A DNA stretch of 64,000 bases from an uncultured Prolixibacteraceae bacterium (GTDB lineage Bacteria > Bacteroidota > Bacteroidia > Bacteroidales > Prolixibacteraceae), in assembly GCA_937915865.1 (NCBI GenBank), contig CALGIG010000033.1, positions 1 through 64,000 of the forward strand, read 5' to 3'. A program made the translations under genes and the position numbers. Shown one piece after another: positions 45,552 through 52,917 of the stretch (position 1 is the stretch's first letter; the number at the start of each line of letters is the position of its first letter). The notes beneath the pieces are model-generated. The model was not told where the DNA came from and did no database searches. It saw only the letters and a list, made by a program, of their open reading frames with translations.

Positions 45552-45587
45552 CAAAAATACGGCAGTTTTGCATACGATAGCAAACTG
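45552..45587 (-). promoter_or_regulatory. araC-type gene promoter with overlapping dyad
   Basis: On the minus strand a -7 box TATTTTTG (45552-45559, consensus TAnnTTTG) lies 21 bases from a -33 box TTTG (45581-45584). This is the Bacteroidota housekeeping promoter pattern, leaving a leader of about 45 bases. A dyad CAGTTTTGC (45563-45571) and GCAAACTG (45580-45587) covers the spacer and -33 box, a good place for a repressor or autoregulator. Confidence 0.6.
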
Positions 45588-45635
45588 TAAGTAAATCAGT
45601 TCATAATAAATATCAATTTTAAAGTTAACAGTAAA

Positions 45636-46553
45636 ATGGAAACAACAAAAGACAAAATTAACGTATTTATTACTGGCGTTTCCGGGTACATCGGAGGTTC
45701 GGTGGCCGAACGGCTGCTTTCGGCAGGATATAATGTATCGGGCTTGGTGCGCTCAGAGGAAAAGGCCAAATTGCTCGAAGCAAAAAACATTAAACCGATT
45801 GTAGGATCTTTAGATGATTCCGAAATAATGGCCAATGCAGCAAAAGAAGCAGATATCGTAATTCACACAGCAAATGTAGATCATCCAGCTTCGATATATA
45901 CTTTAGTTTCGGCATTAGAACGTTCAGGAAAAACCTTAATTACTACAACCGGTTCATCCATTGTTACGGATTATGCCGACGGAGAATATGCAGGCACTAC
46001 GTTTCATAGCGAAGACACTCATTTTGAACCTGTACCTTTCAGGAGACCAAGGGTTGACATGAATAAATATGTTCGTATGGCTGCTATCGAAAGGGGGGTA
46101 CGGACAATTGTTATTTGTCCGTCGATGGTTTACGGAGAAGGCAAAGGGTTGCAGCCCGATAGTGACCAAATTCCGAAACTGATCGCTTTTTCTAAAAAGG
46201 AAGGTGCCGGACTGTATTTCGGGAAAGGGCTTAACCGGTACTCGAATGTACACATTGACGACCTGGTAAATCTTTATATGCTGGCGCTTGAAAAAGCTCC
46301 TGGCGGATCATTCTTTTATGCAGAAAATGGTCATAACTCGTTTAAAGAAATTGCAGAAATGATTGGCGCTTATCTCGGATTTGAAGGCCGAACATTTAGT
46401 ATTACAATAGATCACCTTATTAAATATCATGGAGAAGCTGATCGACTTGGAGTGGCATCAAATAGTCTGGTAAAATCTGTCAACGCCAGAAGGCTTGGAT
46501 GGCAGCCCAAAGGCCCATCGCTTGCTGACTATTTTAAAAGTCTTTGTAAATAG
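45636..46553 (+). CDS. Atypical extended SDR / NAD(P)-binding epimerase-like protein
   Basis: A protein of 305 aa. The N-terminal Rossmann motif is TGVSGYIGGSVAERLL (about 14-29); the middle part has TTGSSIVTDYADGEYAG and CPSMVYGEGKG, typical of atypical NAD-dependent epimerase/dehydratase proteins. The usual catalytic YxxxK is not obvious: the corresponding segment reads NKYVRMAAIERG. It may therefore act as a binding or sensing protein, or use other residues. It is divergent from the AraC regulator and is the probable target of that regulator. Confidence 0.75.
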   Translation: METTKDKINVFITGVSGYIGGSVAERLLSAGYNVSGLVRSEEKAKLLEAKNIKPIVGSLDDSEIMANAAKEADIVIHTANVDHPASIYTLVSALERSGKTLITTTGSSIVTDYADGEYAGTTFHSEDTHFEPVPFRRPRVDMNKYVRMAAIERGVRTIVICPSMVYGEGKGLQPDSDQIPKLIAFSKKEGAGLYFGKGLNRYSNVHIDDLVNLYMLALEKAPGGSFFYAENGHNSFKEIAEMIGAYLGFEGRTFSITIDHLIKYHGEADRLGVASNSLVKSVNARRLGWQPKGPSLADYFKSLCK

Positions 46554-46596
46554 TTATTACAGTCGTGAGTAAAGAGAAAACAATACAAGCTTAAGT

Positions 46597-47457
46597 ATGG
46601 TGACAGGATATATATTTTGGAATGTTGATCCAGAGATTGTTAAACTATTCGGAATCATTTCGCTCCGTTATTATGGTCTACTGTTTGTTATAGGGATGTT
46701 CTTGGGCTATTTTGTTGTGAAACGAATTTACATCAAGGAGAATTTATCAACGGAGAGATTGGATAAACTAGCTGTTTTCATCTTTATTGGGACAATTGTC
46801 GGAGCAAGATTTGGCCATTGTTTATTTTATGAGCCGGAGTATTTTCTTAAGCATCCATTGAATATAGTTATACCATTTAAGTGGGATTCAGATGGAGAAC
46901 TGAATTTTACAGGGTTTCAAGGTTTATCTAGTCATGGTGGGGCAATTGGTGTCTTGACTGCGATAATTTTGTATTGTAAAAGATATCGATATGACTCTTT
47001 GTGGGTGTTAGATAGAATTGCAATTGCGACACCCTTAACGGGAGCATTTATTCGATTTGGCAATTTCATGAACTCAGAAATCATTGGAAAACCGACCGGA
47101 ACAGATTTTGGAATTGTTTTTCAAAAAGTTGATCTATTACCAAGGCATCCAACCCAATTATACGAAGGTGTAGCCTACCTGATATTTTTTTTTGTTTTAC
47201 ATTGGATATTTTTTGATAGAAAAACAAAAAGGGGGAATGGTTTTATTTTTGGATTGTTTTTAGTCATGTTATTTGGAACACGTTTTATTTTGGAATTCAT
47301 CAAGATACCTCAAGTTGAGTTTGAGAACGGAATGATTCTAAACATGGGACAACTTTTGAGTACCCCATTTATTTTGGGTGGAATTGGTTTAATCATTAGG
47401 AAACGAACCCCTTTGAATAATGATAATTTATCGGGGACTACAGCGGCATTTCGTTGA
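46597..47457 (+). CDS. lgt: Prolipoprotein diacylglyceryl transferase
   Basis: A protein of 286 aa with about seven membrane segments. It has the Lgt signature RFGNFMNSEIIG (about 150-161), HGGAIGV before it, and RHPTQLYEG after it. Lgt transfers diacylglycerol from phosphatidylglycerol to the lipobox Cys of prolipoproteins in the inner membrane. A housekeeping function; whether this is the only copy in the genome cannot be seen, and one lying next to mobile DNA could be an extra copy. A terminator follows at 47615. Confidence 0.93.
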   Translation: MVTGYIFWNVDPEIVKLFGIISLRYYGLLFVIGMFLGYFVVKRIYIKENLSTERLDKLAVFIFIGTIVGARFGHCLFYEPEYFLKHPLNIVIPFKWDSDGELNFTGFQGLSSHGGAIGVLTAIILYCKRYRYDSLWVLDRIAIATPLTGAFIRFGNFMNSEIIGKPTGTDFGIVFQKVDLLPRHPTQLYEGVAYLIFFFVLHWIFFDRKTKRGNGFIFGLFLVMLFGTRFILEFIKIPQVEFENGMILNMGQLLSTPFILGGIGLIIRKRTPLNNDNLSGTTAAFR

Positions 47458-47789
47458 CTAAAGGTTAAAATACTTAACTCAGCTATTTCGAAAGTTCATA
47501 GATTAAATGTGACGTTAAGCGTTCTGAAACCGTACTTACAGGTTAAATCAATAGCTCGAAAATCTTTACTATTCAGAGTTTGAATCTCATAATTTAGGTT
47601 TGGTGGAGAGGATTTCTTGGGGTATTATATGCCCCAAGATTATTACTTTCTAATAATATTGAGGTTTTACTTTTAAAATCAATACTGTTTCTTATTGTTT
47701 ATAATTAGACTGTTATGGAATTTTAGTGGTGGTGAAAACTTATTTTTAGACTAATAGATAGTCATAGTAACAAGTATAATTTTAATTAC
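47458..47789. other. Intergenic region between lgt and rteC
   Basis: About 330 bases, AT-rich, without a gene. It holds the lgt terminator at 47615-47639 and the unmarked promoter of rteC. The boundary of ICE 2 may lie here, but no inverted or direct repeat that would define it is visible. Confidence 0.5.
47615..47639 (+). terminator. Terminator after lgt
   Basis: TCTTGGGG (47615-47622) pairs perfectly with CCCCAAGA (47632-47639) across a 9-base AT loop, followed by TTATTACTTTCT. Confidence 0.75.
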
Positions 47790-48629
47790 ATGGAAACATT
47801 TAATGCAATCATTCTGGATTTGGAAAACAGTCTGTCCAGCATGAAAGATGTTTCGGGAAACGCCCCGGAACAATTAGAGTATGCTATTGGACTTTGTAAA
47901 GTCGCACTGGATCGAATGCGAAAACAGGTGATCCAAGAAAGTTTTCCTGACCAAAAATCGGAAATCTATTTTTTCAAAAAACTCAAACCATCTGTCTATT
48001 GTAAGCTGTTATATTTCCAAGCTGTTTTCGACATTGAAAGCAAATGTAAAAAAGCAGACATCCCGGTTATCAAGAGATATCTTCAGCAAAGGTTATCCAA
48101 AATCCACGAATATATGGAGGAACACCAAGTAAAGGTACAATATTACAGAAGTGGATTTAATCACTTGGATGAGAAGTATTTTCTTCGAAATAATGATGAA
48201 ATTCCTCTGAAACTTCGGAATGATCACCAGTTAATGGATGAAGAATTCTTCACCTGGCATGATCATACTTTTTCTACAATCATGGCCTTTGAAATGCTCA
48301 CTGACTATATTATTGCAGAATTGAAAAAACTGGATAATCTGGAAAAAATTATTGTTGAATTTCCGGGATCAACCTTATACTGGACTGGAAAGAAAATAGA
48401 ATTAGTTGAAGTACTTTACGCCATTTATTTTTCCGGCTCAGTAAATAACGGCAAAGTGACTATAAAGGAATTAGCCGATTTCTTTGACCGAATATTTAAT
48501 GCTGATTTATCCAAAGATGTCTATCGATACTTTGCTGAGATACAGCAGCGCAAGGATGGGAACCAAACCAAATTTCTTGATTATTTAAGGGCTATCCTGA
48601 TAAAGAAACTGGGTGATAAAAATGAATAA
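47790..48629 (+). CDS. rteC: RteC-family regulator of conjugative transposon excision
   Basis: A protein of 279 aa that resembles RteC along its length: N-terminal helical part (LEYAIGLCKVALDRMRKQ), then EIYFFKKLKPSVYCKLLYF, and a C-terminal winged-helix-like part (LVEVLYAIYFSGSVNNGKVTIKELADFF). In CTnDOT, RteC activates the excision operon by binding an inverted repeat. Here no integrase or excisionase stands next to it; instead it leads into the structured region and replication genes of ICE 2. No rteA/rteB two-component pair is present in the window. Confidence 0.85.
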   Translation: METFNAIILDLENSLSSMKDVSGNAPEQLEYAIGLCKVALDRMRKQVIQESFPDQKSEIYFFKKLKPSVYCKLLYFQAVFDIESKCKKADIPVIKRYLQQRLSKIHEYMEEHQVKVQYYRSGFNHLDEKYFLRNNDEIPLKLRNDHQLMDEEFFTWHDHTFSTIMAFEMLTDYIIAELKKLDNLEKIIVEFPGSTLYWTGKKIELVEVLYAIYFSGSVNNGKVTIKELADFFDRIFNADLSKDVYRYFAEIQQRKDGNQTKFLDYLRAILIKKLGDKNE

Positions 48630-48670
48630 TTCGGAAAATAAGATTTAGTAGTCAAAATAAACCATTGATC

Positions 48671-48905
48671 TATGTTTGCTATATTTGTGCAGATAATGGA
48701 ACGATACTTTGGAACAGGATAGGGATTCTGTTCGTTTTGAAATATAAAAGCGTTAGCTTTTATTCTTGCTTCTAAAACTGCCAAAATTTTTCACGACAAG
48801 AATATAAAGTATGACGCTCACGCTCTGGCGTGGGCTGTACTTATTTGTCGTGGGGCGCTTGGCAGTGCCTTGAAGCAGTTAGGTTATGGCTCGCGCCTCT
48901 TTTTT
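48671..48905 (+). ncRNA. Structured leader or small RNA with possible attenuator
   Basis: Two -7-like boxes (TATGTTTG 48671-48678; TATATTTG 48680-48687) could start a transcript near 48694. It then forms an 8-bp hairpin (48744-48751 with 48756-48763). A long three-part hairpin follows: CACGACAA (48792-48799) with TTGTCGTG (48845-48852), AAGTA with TACTT, and GCTCACGC (48816-48823) with GCGTGGGC (48828-48835). The arm at 48827-48835 can instead pair with GCTCGCGCC (48889-48897), just before a T run at 48900-48905. Those two pairings exclude each other, the pattern of an attenuator. The next gene starts 25 bases on. Confidence 0.45.
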
Positions 48906-48930
48906 AACAATCCACAAAACTTAAATAAAT

Positions 48931-49191
48931 ATGTCAGATTTTTATACTGAAAGATTACGCCAGTATGCTGATTTAGTAGTTCCATTTACTGGCTGCCCAT
49001 TCGGAGAACCAATCAACGAATGTCTGTTTAAAGAATTCCATAAGCTTGGAAATGAATCCAGACAAATTGAACAAGTTAGTCTTCACACTGAGATAGAACT
49101 CGATTTACTAAGGTCTTATCACCGGGATTGTATGCAGAGGTACTTCAATAGGGAGTGGAAGCCTAAAGTGCCTAAAAAATTAATCATATAG
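48931..49191 (+). CDS. Small hypothetical ICE protein (86 aa)
   Basis: A protein of 86 aa, acidic in the middle and basic at the end (KPKVPKKLII). Residues 5-35 (YTERLRQYADLVVPFTGCPFGEPINECLF) contain two Cys in CPFGEPINEC; the rest is helical (IELDLLRSYHRDCMQRYFNREW). No known domain recognised. It follows the structured RNA region and precedes the HTH and replication genes, so it may be the gene that the leader controls. Confidence 0.55.
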   Translation: MSDFYTERLRQYADLVVPFTGCPFGEPINECLFKEFHKLGNESRQIEQVSLHTEIELDLLRSYHRDCMQRYFNREWKPKVPKKLII

Positions 49192-49282
49192 AATTGGTTC
49201 TGAATCGCTTTATACCTGTTTGTTTTCAAATTAGTCTCAACATTTTTTAGAAAAATTCTTTTCTGACGAAGAAAACTTTTGT

Positions 49283-49309
49283 CACCTGACAACATCTTGA
49301 TAACAAATG
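49283..49309 (+). repeat. CACCTGACAA motif, copy 1 (upstream of HTH gene)
   Basis: A 27-base motif, CACCTGACAACATCTTGATA then ACAAATG. A close copy (CACCTGACAATATCT, ATACAAATG, two bases shorter between the blocks) lies at 58769-58792, upstream of the tra operon. Both stand in promoter-like positions 60 to 120 bases before a gene, so it may be a shared operator of ICE 2. Confidence 0.5.
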
Positions 49310-49367
49310 AATTTTGAATAGCAGATTTTTGGGGAAACTCAAAATATATCATTCAAAATTAAAAGTT

Positions 49368-49664
49368 ATGCCTTCAGAAATTATTACCACCGATGATCTT
49401 CGGGAATTTAAACTCGAATTATTCTCCGAACTGAAAAAGCTCTTTGACGAGCACCACGGCCAACCAACGAAAAAGTGGCTCAAATCCTACGAAGTCCGCA
49501 AGATGCTGGGTATTTCCCCCGGGACCCTTCAGAATATGCGCATTAATGGAACCCTTCCGTTTACGAAGATGGGAGGAATACTTTTCTATGACTCCGCCGA
49601 AATCCAGAAAATACTGGAGTCCAACAAGCAAAAAGACCGTTTTAGTTTCAATGCCAGACGATGA
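49368..49664 (+). CDS. HTH_17 DNA-binding protein
   Basis: A protein of 98 aa from ATG 49368 (MPSEIITTDDLREF). A longer frame from 49314 lacks support and overlaps the promoter motif. A helical N-terminus (1-35) leads to an excisionase-type winged helix (WLKSYEVRKMLGISPGTLQNMRINGTLPFTKMGGILFYDSAEIQKIL, about 37-83). The stop overlaps the start of the replication initiator by 4 bases, so the two are translationally coupled. Likely regulator of the replication module or accessory to initiation. Confidence 0.75.
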   Translation: MPSEIITTDDLREFKLELFSELKKLFDEHHGQPTKKWLKSYEVRKMLGISPGTLQNMRINGTLPFTKMGGILFYDSAEIQKILESNKQKDRFSFNARR

Positions 49665-50701
49665 ACTACGTCCGGCATCTGAACGGATTTTTTGAACGTT
49701 TGGCAGAAGACAAGCGCCTGTCTTCCTATCACATCAGCCTGTACATCGCCCTTTTTCAGCATTGGAATGCCAACCGGTTCAGCGACCAGTTCACCATTTC
49801 CCGAACGGAAGTGATGCAACTGGCCAGGATTGGTTCTGCCAATACTTATGCTCGCTGCATGAAGGAACTGGCAGACTGGGGCTACATCGCGTACTTCCCT
49901 TCTTCCAATCTCCATTCAGGAAGTAAGGTTGCCTGTACCAGATTTGATAGCACAAGTGATACCGCCGGGAATACAGCCAATGATATCGGTAGCAAAAATG
50001 ATACAGCGGCCAGTACAGCAACAGATACGGCAAACAATACTGGTACTGAAAGTGATACTGTCTCTGATACAGCAACCAATACCGGTACTTCAGGCGATCT
50101 TAGAACTGATACCGGAGTCGGTACTACTAGGGATACCGGTATCAAAAACGATACAGCAGGAAGTACAGGAAGCGATACAGCAACCTGTACCAGTATTACA
50201 GCCGATACTGAAGATGATACCGGAAGAAGTACTACAACACCTGAAAATGAGCCTGCCGGTATTAAAAGTGATACAGGAACTGATACCGCAAGTGATACAC
50301 TTTTTATAAACATTACAAACAAGAATAAACAGGAAGAAAAGTCAGTCAGAAGAAATCAAAAAGAAGATTCTGCAGAAAACAAAAAAAACGAAAAACAGGC
50401 AAGCAAGGCAAATCCTGAAAATTCAAATTCCGAAAAATTTCAGATTCCGGATTTGCCGATTGTGGAGCAATTTTTTGAGCAGAACCTATTCTCCGGCCAT
50501 GAAGCCCGGAATTTTTACGCCCACTACCAGTCAACAGGCTGGAAGACCGGGGATATGAAAAAAATACTTTCCTGGCAGGCCGTTGCCCGGAAATGGATGA
50601 ACAATACTCATGAAAATACAAACAATGAACGAGAATTCAATAAAATCGGGACCGGCAACCTCAGTGTCACGGTCAACAAAAATTACAATGAACCCTTATG
50701 A
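49661..50701 (+). CDS. Replication initiator-like protein with internal repeat region
   Basis: A protein of 346 aa. Residues 1-90 look like the winged-helix N-terminal domain of phage or element replication initiators (YHISLYIALFQHWN, ISRTEVMQLARIGSANTYARCMKELADWGYI). About residues 100-213 form a low-complexity Asp/Thr/Ala/Gly linker from 12- to 30-base repeats. A basic Lys/Glu/Asn-rich stretch (about 218-255) and a C-terminal domain (LPIVEQFFEQN, then YAHYQSTGWKTGDMKKILSWQAVARKW) follow. This layout resembles lambda O, whose gene contains the origin. It overlaps the loader-like ATPase gene at its 3' end. Confidence 0.65.
   Translation: MNYVRHLNGFFERLAEDKRLSSYHISLYIALFQHWNANRFSDQFTISRTEVMQLARIGSANTYARCMKELADWGYIAYFPSSNLHSGSKVACTRFDSTSDTAGNTANDIGSKNDTAASTATDTANNTGTESDTVSDTATNTGTSGDLRTDTGVGTTRDTGIKNDTAGSTGSDTATCTSITADTEDDTGRSTTTPENEPAGIKSDTGTDTASDTLFINITNKNKQEEKSVRRNQKEDSAENKKNEKQASKANPENSNSEKFQIPDLPIVEQFFEQNLFSGHEARNFYAHYQSTGWKTGDMKKILSWQAVARKWMNNTHENTNNEREFNKIGTGNLSVTVNKNYNEPL
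49958..50298 (+). repeat. Phased GATAC repeats inside the initiator gene, candidate origin iterons
   Basis: The pentamer GATAC occurs 14 times (starts 49958, 50000, 50024, 50054, 50066, 50108, 50132, 50150, 50174, 50204, 50216, 50270, 50282, 50294) plus GATAT at 49982. All spacings are multiples of 6, mostly 12, 18, 24 or 30. The set from 49958 to 50066 recurs exactly 150 bases later (50108 to 50216), so there is a higher-order 150-base duplication. Such in-gene repeats can be origin iterons; alternatively they only encode a flexible linker. Confidence 0.7.
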
Positions 50702-51350
50702 GCAAATTGCTGATTTTAAGGGTGGAATATTTAATTTCAGTTTTCCAACCAGTGTGCAGTGGATGGAAGAACGGGGCAAAATCCTGTTCGGGAACCATTT
50801 TGCGATTGATCCAAACGATCTGGAATTGATCTTCAGATTGCTGGTTTACGCTATTGGCGACAAGGAAAACGCTGAAAAGCATGGCATCAACCTTTGGAAG
50901 GGACTGCTTATTGCAGGTCCGATCGGTTGCGGAAAAAGTTCGCTGGTCCGACTGATCAGCTATTTCTGCCCGAGAGAAACCCAATTTATGGTCAAGCCAA
51001 CCCGCGAAATCAGCTTTGAATTTGAAAAAGACGGGTTTTCGGTGATCAACCAGTACAGTAAAGGATCGTTCTTCAGGTTGGGAAATTATCTCGTTCCCAA
51101 AGCTTGGTGTTTTGATGACTTGGGGCTGGAACAAACTCCGAAATACTACGGAAACGACTGCAATGTGATGGCCGAAATCCTTTTGGCCCGGTACGATTTG
51201 TTTGTCTCTAAACGAATGATGACCCACATTACCACTAACCTTTCAGCTTCAGAACTGGAATCCATTTACGGGAACCGCATCCGCAGCCGGATGCGCGAAA
51301 TGTTTAACTTGGTGGCCTTTGACAGGGAATCAAAGGACAAAAGGGTTTAG
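50688..51350 (+). CDS. DnaC/IstB-like AAA+ ATPase, putative helicase loader
   Basis: A protein of 220 aa from ATG 50688 (MNPYEQIADFKGG); in-frame ATGs at 50610 and 50625 are possible but only re-read the 3' end of the initiator gene. Walker A GPIGCGKSS (about 81-89), Walker B AWCFDDLGLE (about 137-146), sensor-like HITTNLSASELESIYGNRIRSRM with arginine-finger candidates. This matches the helicase-loader half of lambda O/P-type pairs. It overlaps the initiator gene by 14 bases. It should bring the host DnaB helicase to the element origin. Confidence 0.8.
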   Translation: MNPYEQIADFKGGIFNFSFPTSVQWMEERGKILFGNHFAIDPNDLELIFRLLVYAIGDKENAEKHGINLWKGLLIAGPIGCGKSSLVRLISYFCPRETQFMVKPTREISFEFEKDGFSVINQYSKGSFFRLGNYLVPKAWCFDDLGLEQTPKYYGNDCNVMAEILLARYDLFVSKRMMTHITTNLSASELESIYGNRIRSRMREMFNLVAFDRESKDKRV

Positions 51351-51380
51351 GGTAAAAATCAAAAAAAGATAAACCCAAAA

Positions 51381-51581
51381 TCAGGTATTAGTTGATGTTT
51401 GGTTAGCAGGTACTGCGGCCTGTTCGCGCTTTGGCTCCGCCGGGCGCGAACAAGCCTCGTCCAAATAGGGAAGACTGGCCTTGTCCGGTTCAAAGAGCAA
51501 TCCCGACCATTTCATGACAGATTGCCTTTTCCCTTGCAAGGCCACACTTCCTGTTTTTGCAGGTTTTAATGAATTTTTCAT
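51381..51581 (-). CDS. Possible small basic protein
   Basis: A possible protein of 66 aa on the minus strand from ATG 51581 (MKNSLKPAKTGSVALQGKRQ). There is a Pro/Glu/Ala-rich tail and no known domain. The GC-rich hairpin at 51422-51451 falls within it. Coding is uncertain: composition is plausible, but nothing else supports it. Confidence 0.3.
   Translation of the reverse strand: MKNSLKPAKTGSVALQGKRQSVMKWSGLLFEPDKASLPYLDEACSRPAEPKREQAAVPANQTSTNT
51422..51451. other. GC-rich hairpin after the replication module
   Basis: GTTCGCGC (51422-51429) pairs perfectly with GCGCGAAC (51444-51451) with an inner GGC/GCC pair. It is the strongest GC stem in ICE 2 and stands 70 bases after the loader gene. 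It may be a terminator, a single-strand origin or part of an origin of transfer; no T run follows. Confidence 0.4.
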
Positions 51582-51600
51582 TAAATAATTTTGTATCATC

Positions 51601-51716
51601 TACTTTCCCAGTCTCCACAAAACATTCGCTTCACTTCGCTTTTCCTACTTCCTAATCCTGTTCATGGACTCACCTGAACCGATCAATTTATCAGCTTGTT
51701 CAGCTCATTAGCAGTA
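51601..51716 (+). repeat. Island-flanking repeat, left copy
   Basis: About 100 bases containing CATTCGCTTCACTTCGCTTT, later CCTAA, GTTC, ACCTGAACCGATC and GTTCAGCTCATTAG. A diverged copy in the same orientation lies at 58071-58170 (CATTCCCTTCACCTCGCTTT, CCTAA, GTTC, ACCGAAATCGGTC, GTTCAGATAATAAG). The two copies bracket the ChrA/YeiH/P460 genes. Identity is partial, so this is an old duplication or a conserved site type. Confidence 0.5.
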
Positions 51717-51735
51717 TTACTCGCTGATAGTTGTC

Positions 51736-52917
51736 CTAAGAAATATGTATTATAACTGATATAAAAACGGACAACAGTATTACCCATATAACATCTATTT
51801 TTTGTATTAGCAGAAAAAAAGTAAGCAAAGAGAATAGAATGTTGATTAGGCTCCAATGAACTCCAATGGAAAAACGAAATGTTACCACTGCCAGTAGGCC
51901 AACAAAAGAGCAAAGAATACCATTTATAACTTTATTGAATTGGGGGTAAGATTTGAGCTTATCGAAAAAAGGAATGATGCCCATTAGGATAAGGAACGAC
52001 GGGGTAAATATACAAACCGTTGCAAGTAAGCTTCCTAAAACACCAAAGTGTATATAACCGAAAAATGTGGCAGCAATAATGATGGAGCCAGGCGTCACCT
52101 GACCCAATATGAGCCCGTCCATGAATGTTTTTTCATCAAACCAGCCATATGAATCAACCAATTCGTTATACATAATAGGCATGGCAGCTAATCCTCCGCC
52201 AAATGAAAAAAGGTCGATGCGTAACATCAACGTAGCTAGTGTAAAATAATCTTTATTAAAAAAGAATAACACACCGGCACAAATGAAAACAAGTAGCAAC
52301 AGAATCAGAAAAAACTTAAAGGTTTTCGAATATAACTGATTTCGAGACTGAGGTAAATCCTTTTTAGTTAAAACGATACCTAGAAGTGCTGTTAGTAACA
52401 ATACAAATGCAGGATGTAATCTGGTAAAAAACAACCCGGCAGCAATTAATGCAATTAGCCAATCGTTAACATTTCGGAAATTCTTTTTGCCAAAAATATA
52501 GGCGGCATTGGCTACTATAGCCACAATAACGACCCGTAATCCTCTCAGTATTATTTCTACGCCTTCAATGTTTTTGGATTGTTTATATAGAATGGACAAT
52601 ATAAACATGATGAGAAATGCTGGCAATCCGAATCCAATAAAACTTACTAAAGCGCCCCGGATGCCTTTCAATTTTAGACCAATATAAGCTGCTAGCTGCA
52701 TTACAATAGCCCCAGGGATAACCTGGCAGAGCGCAAGTCCGGAATCGAATGTATTTCCTTCCATCCATTTCCGTTTGTCAACAATGTGTTTGCGGATATG
52801 TGCAGTCATGGCTAAACCTCCAAAGCCAGTTAAGCCTATCCAGAAGAAAGAACGGAATAATTTGATTAGAGAAAGATTTTCTTTGAGTTGCATAAAAGGT
52901 GTTGCTGCAAAATTCAA
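51736..52917 (-). CDS. chrA: Chromate transporter ChrA family (two CHR domains)
   Basis: A protein of 393 aa, or 384 from the second ATG at 52890. The duplicated CHR domains are visible as GLTGFGGLAMTAHI with LCQVIPGAIVMQLAAYIG, and DLFSFGGGLAAMPIM with GQVTPGSIIIAATFFGYI. About ten to twelve membrane segments. ChrA proteins export chromate and may also move sulfate-like anions. Its start abuts the stop of the YeiH gene, so they share an operon. Together they suggest an oxyanion or sulfur export function for the island. Confidence 0.88.
   Translation of the reverse strand: MNFAATPFMQLKENLSLIKLFRSFFWIGLTGFGGLAMTAHIRKHIVDKRKWMEGNTFDSGLALCQVIPGAIVMQLAAYIGLKLKGIRGALVSFIGFGLPAFLIMFILSILYKQSKNIEGVEIILRGLRVVIVAIVANAAYIFGKKNFRNVNDWLIALIAAGLFFTRLHPAFVLLLTALLGIVLTKKDLPQSRNQLYSKTFKFFLILLLLVFICAGVLFFFNKDYFTLATLMLRIDLFSFGGGLAAMPIMYNELVDSYGWFDEKTFMDGLILGQVTPGSIIIAATFFGYIHFGVLGSLLATVCIFTPSFLILMGIIPFFDKLKSYPQFNKVINGILCSFVGLLAVVTFRFSIGVHWSLINILFSLLTFFLLIQKIDVIWVILLSVFISVIIHIS

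Noticed and set aside
49958..50298. CRISPR array
   Set aside because: Units are short, spacing varies from 12 to 54 bases, no unique spacers, no cas genes, and the region is in a reading frame.
49791..50322. Long reverse-strand and alternate-frame readings over the repeat region
   Set aside because: They are forced open by the 6-base periodic repeats of the initiator gene and have repetitive unnatural composition.
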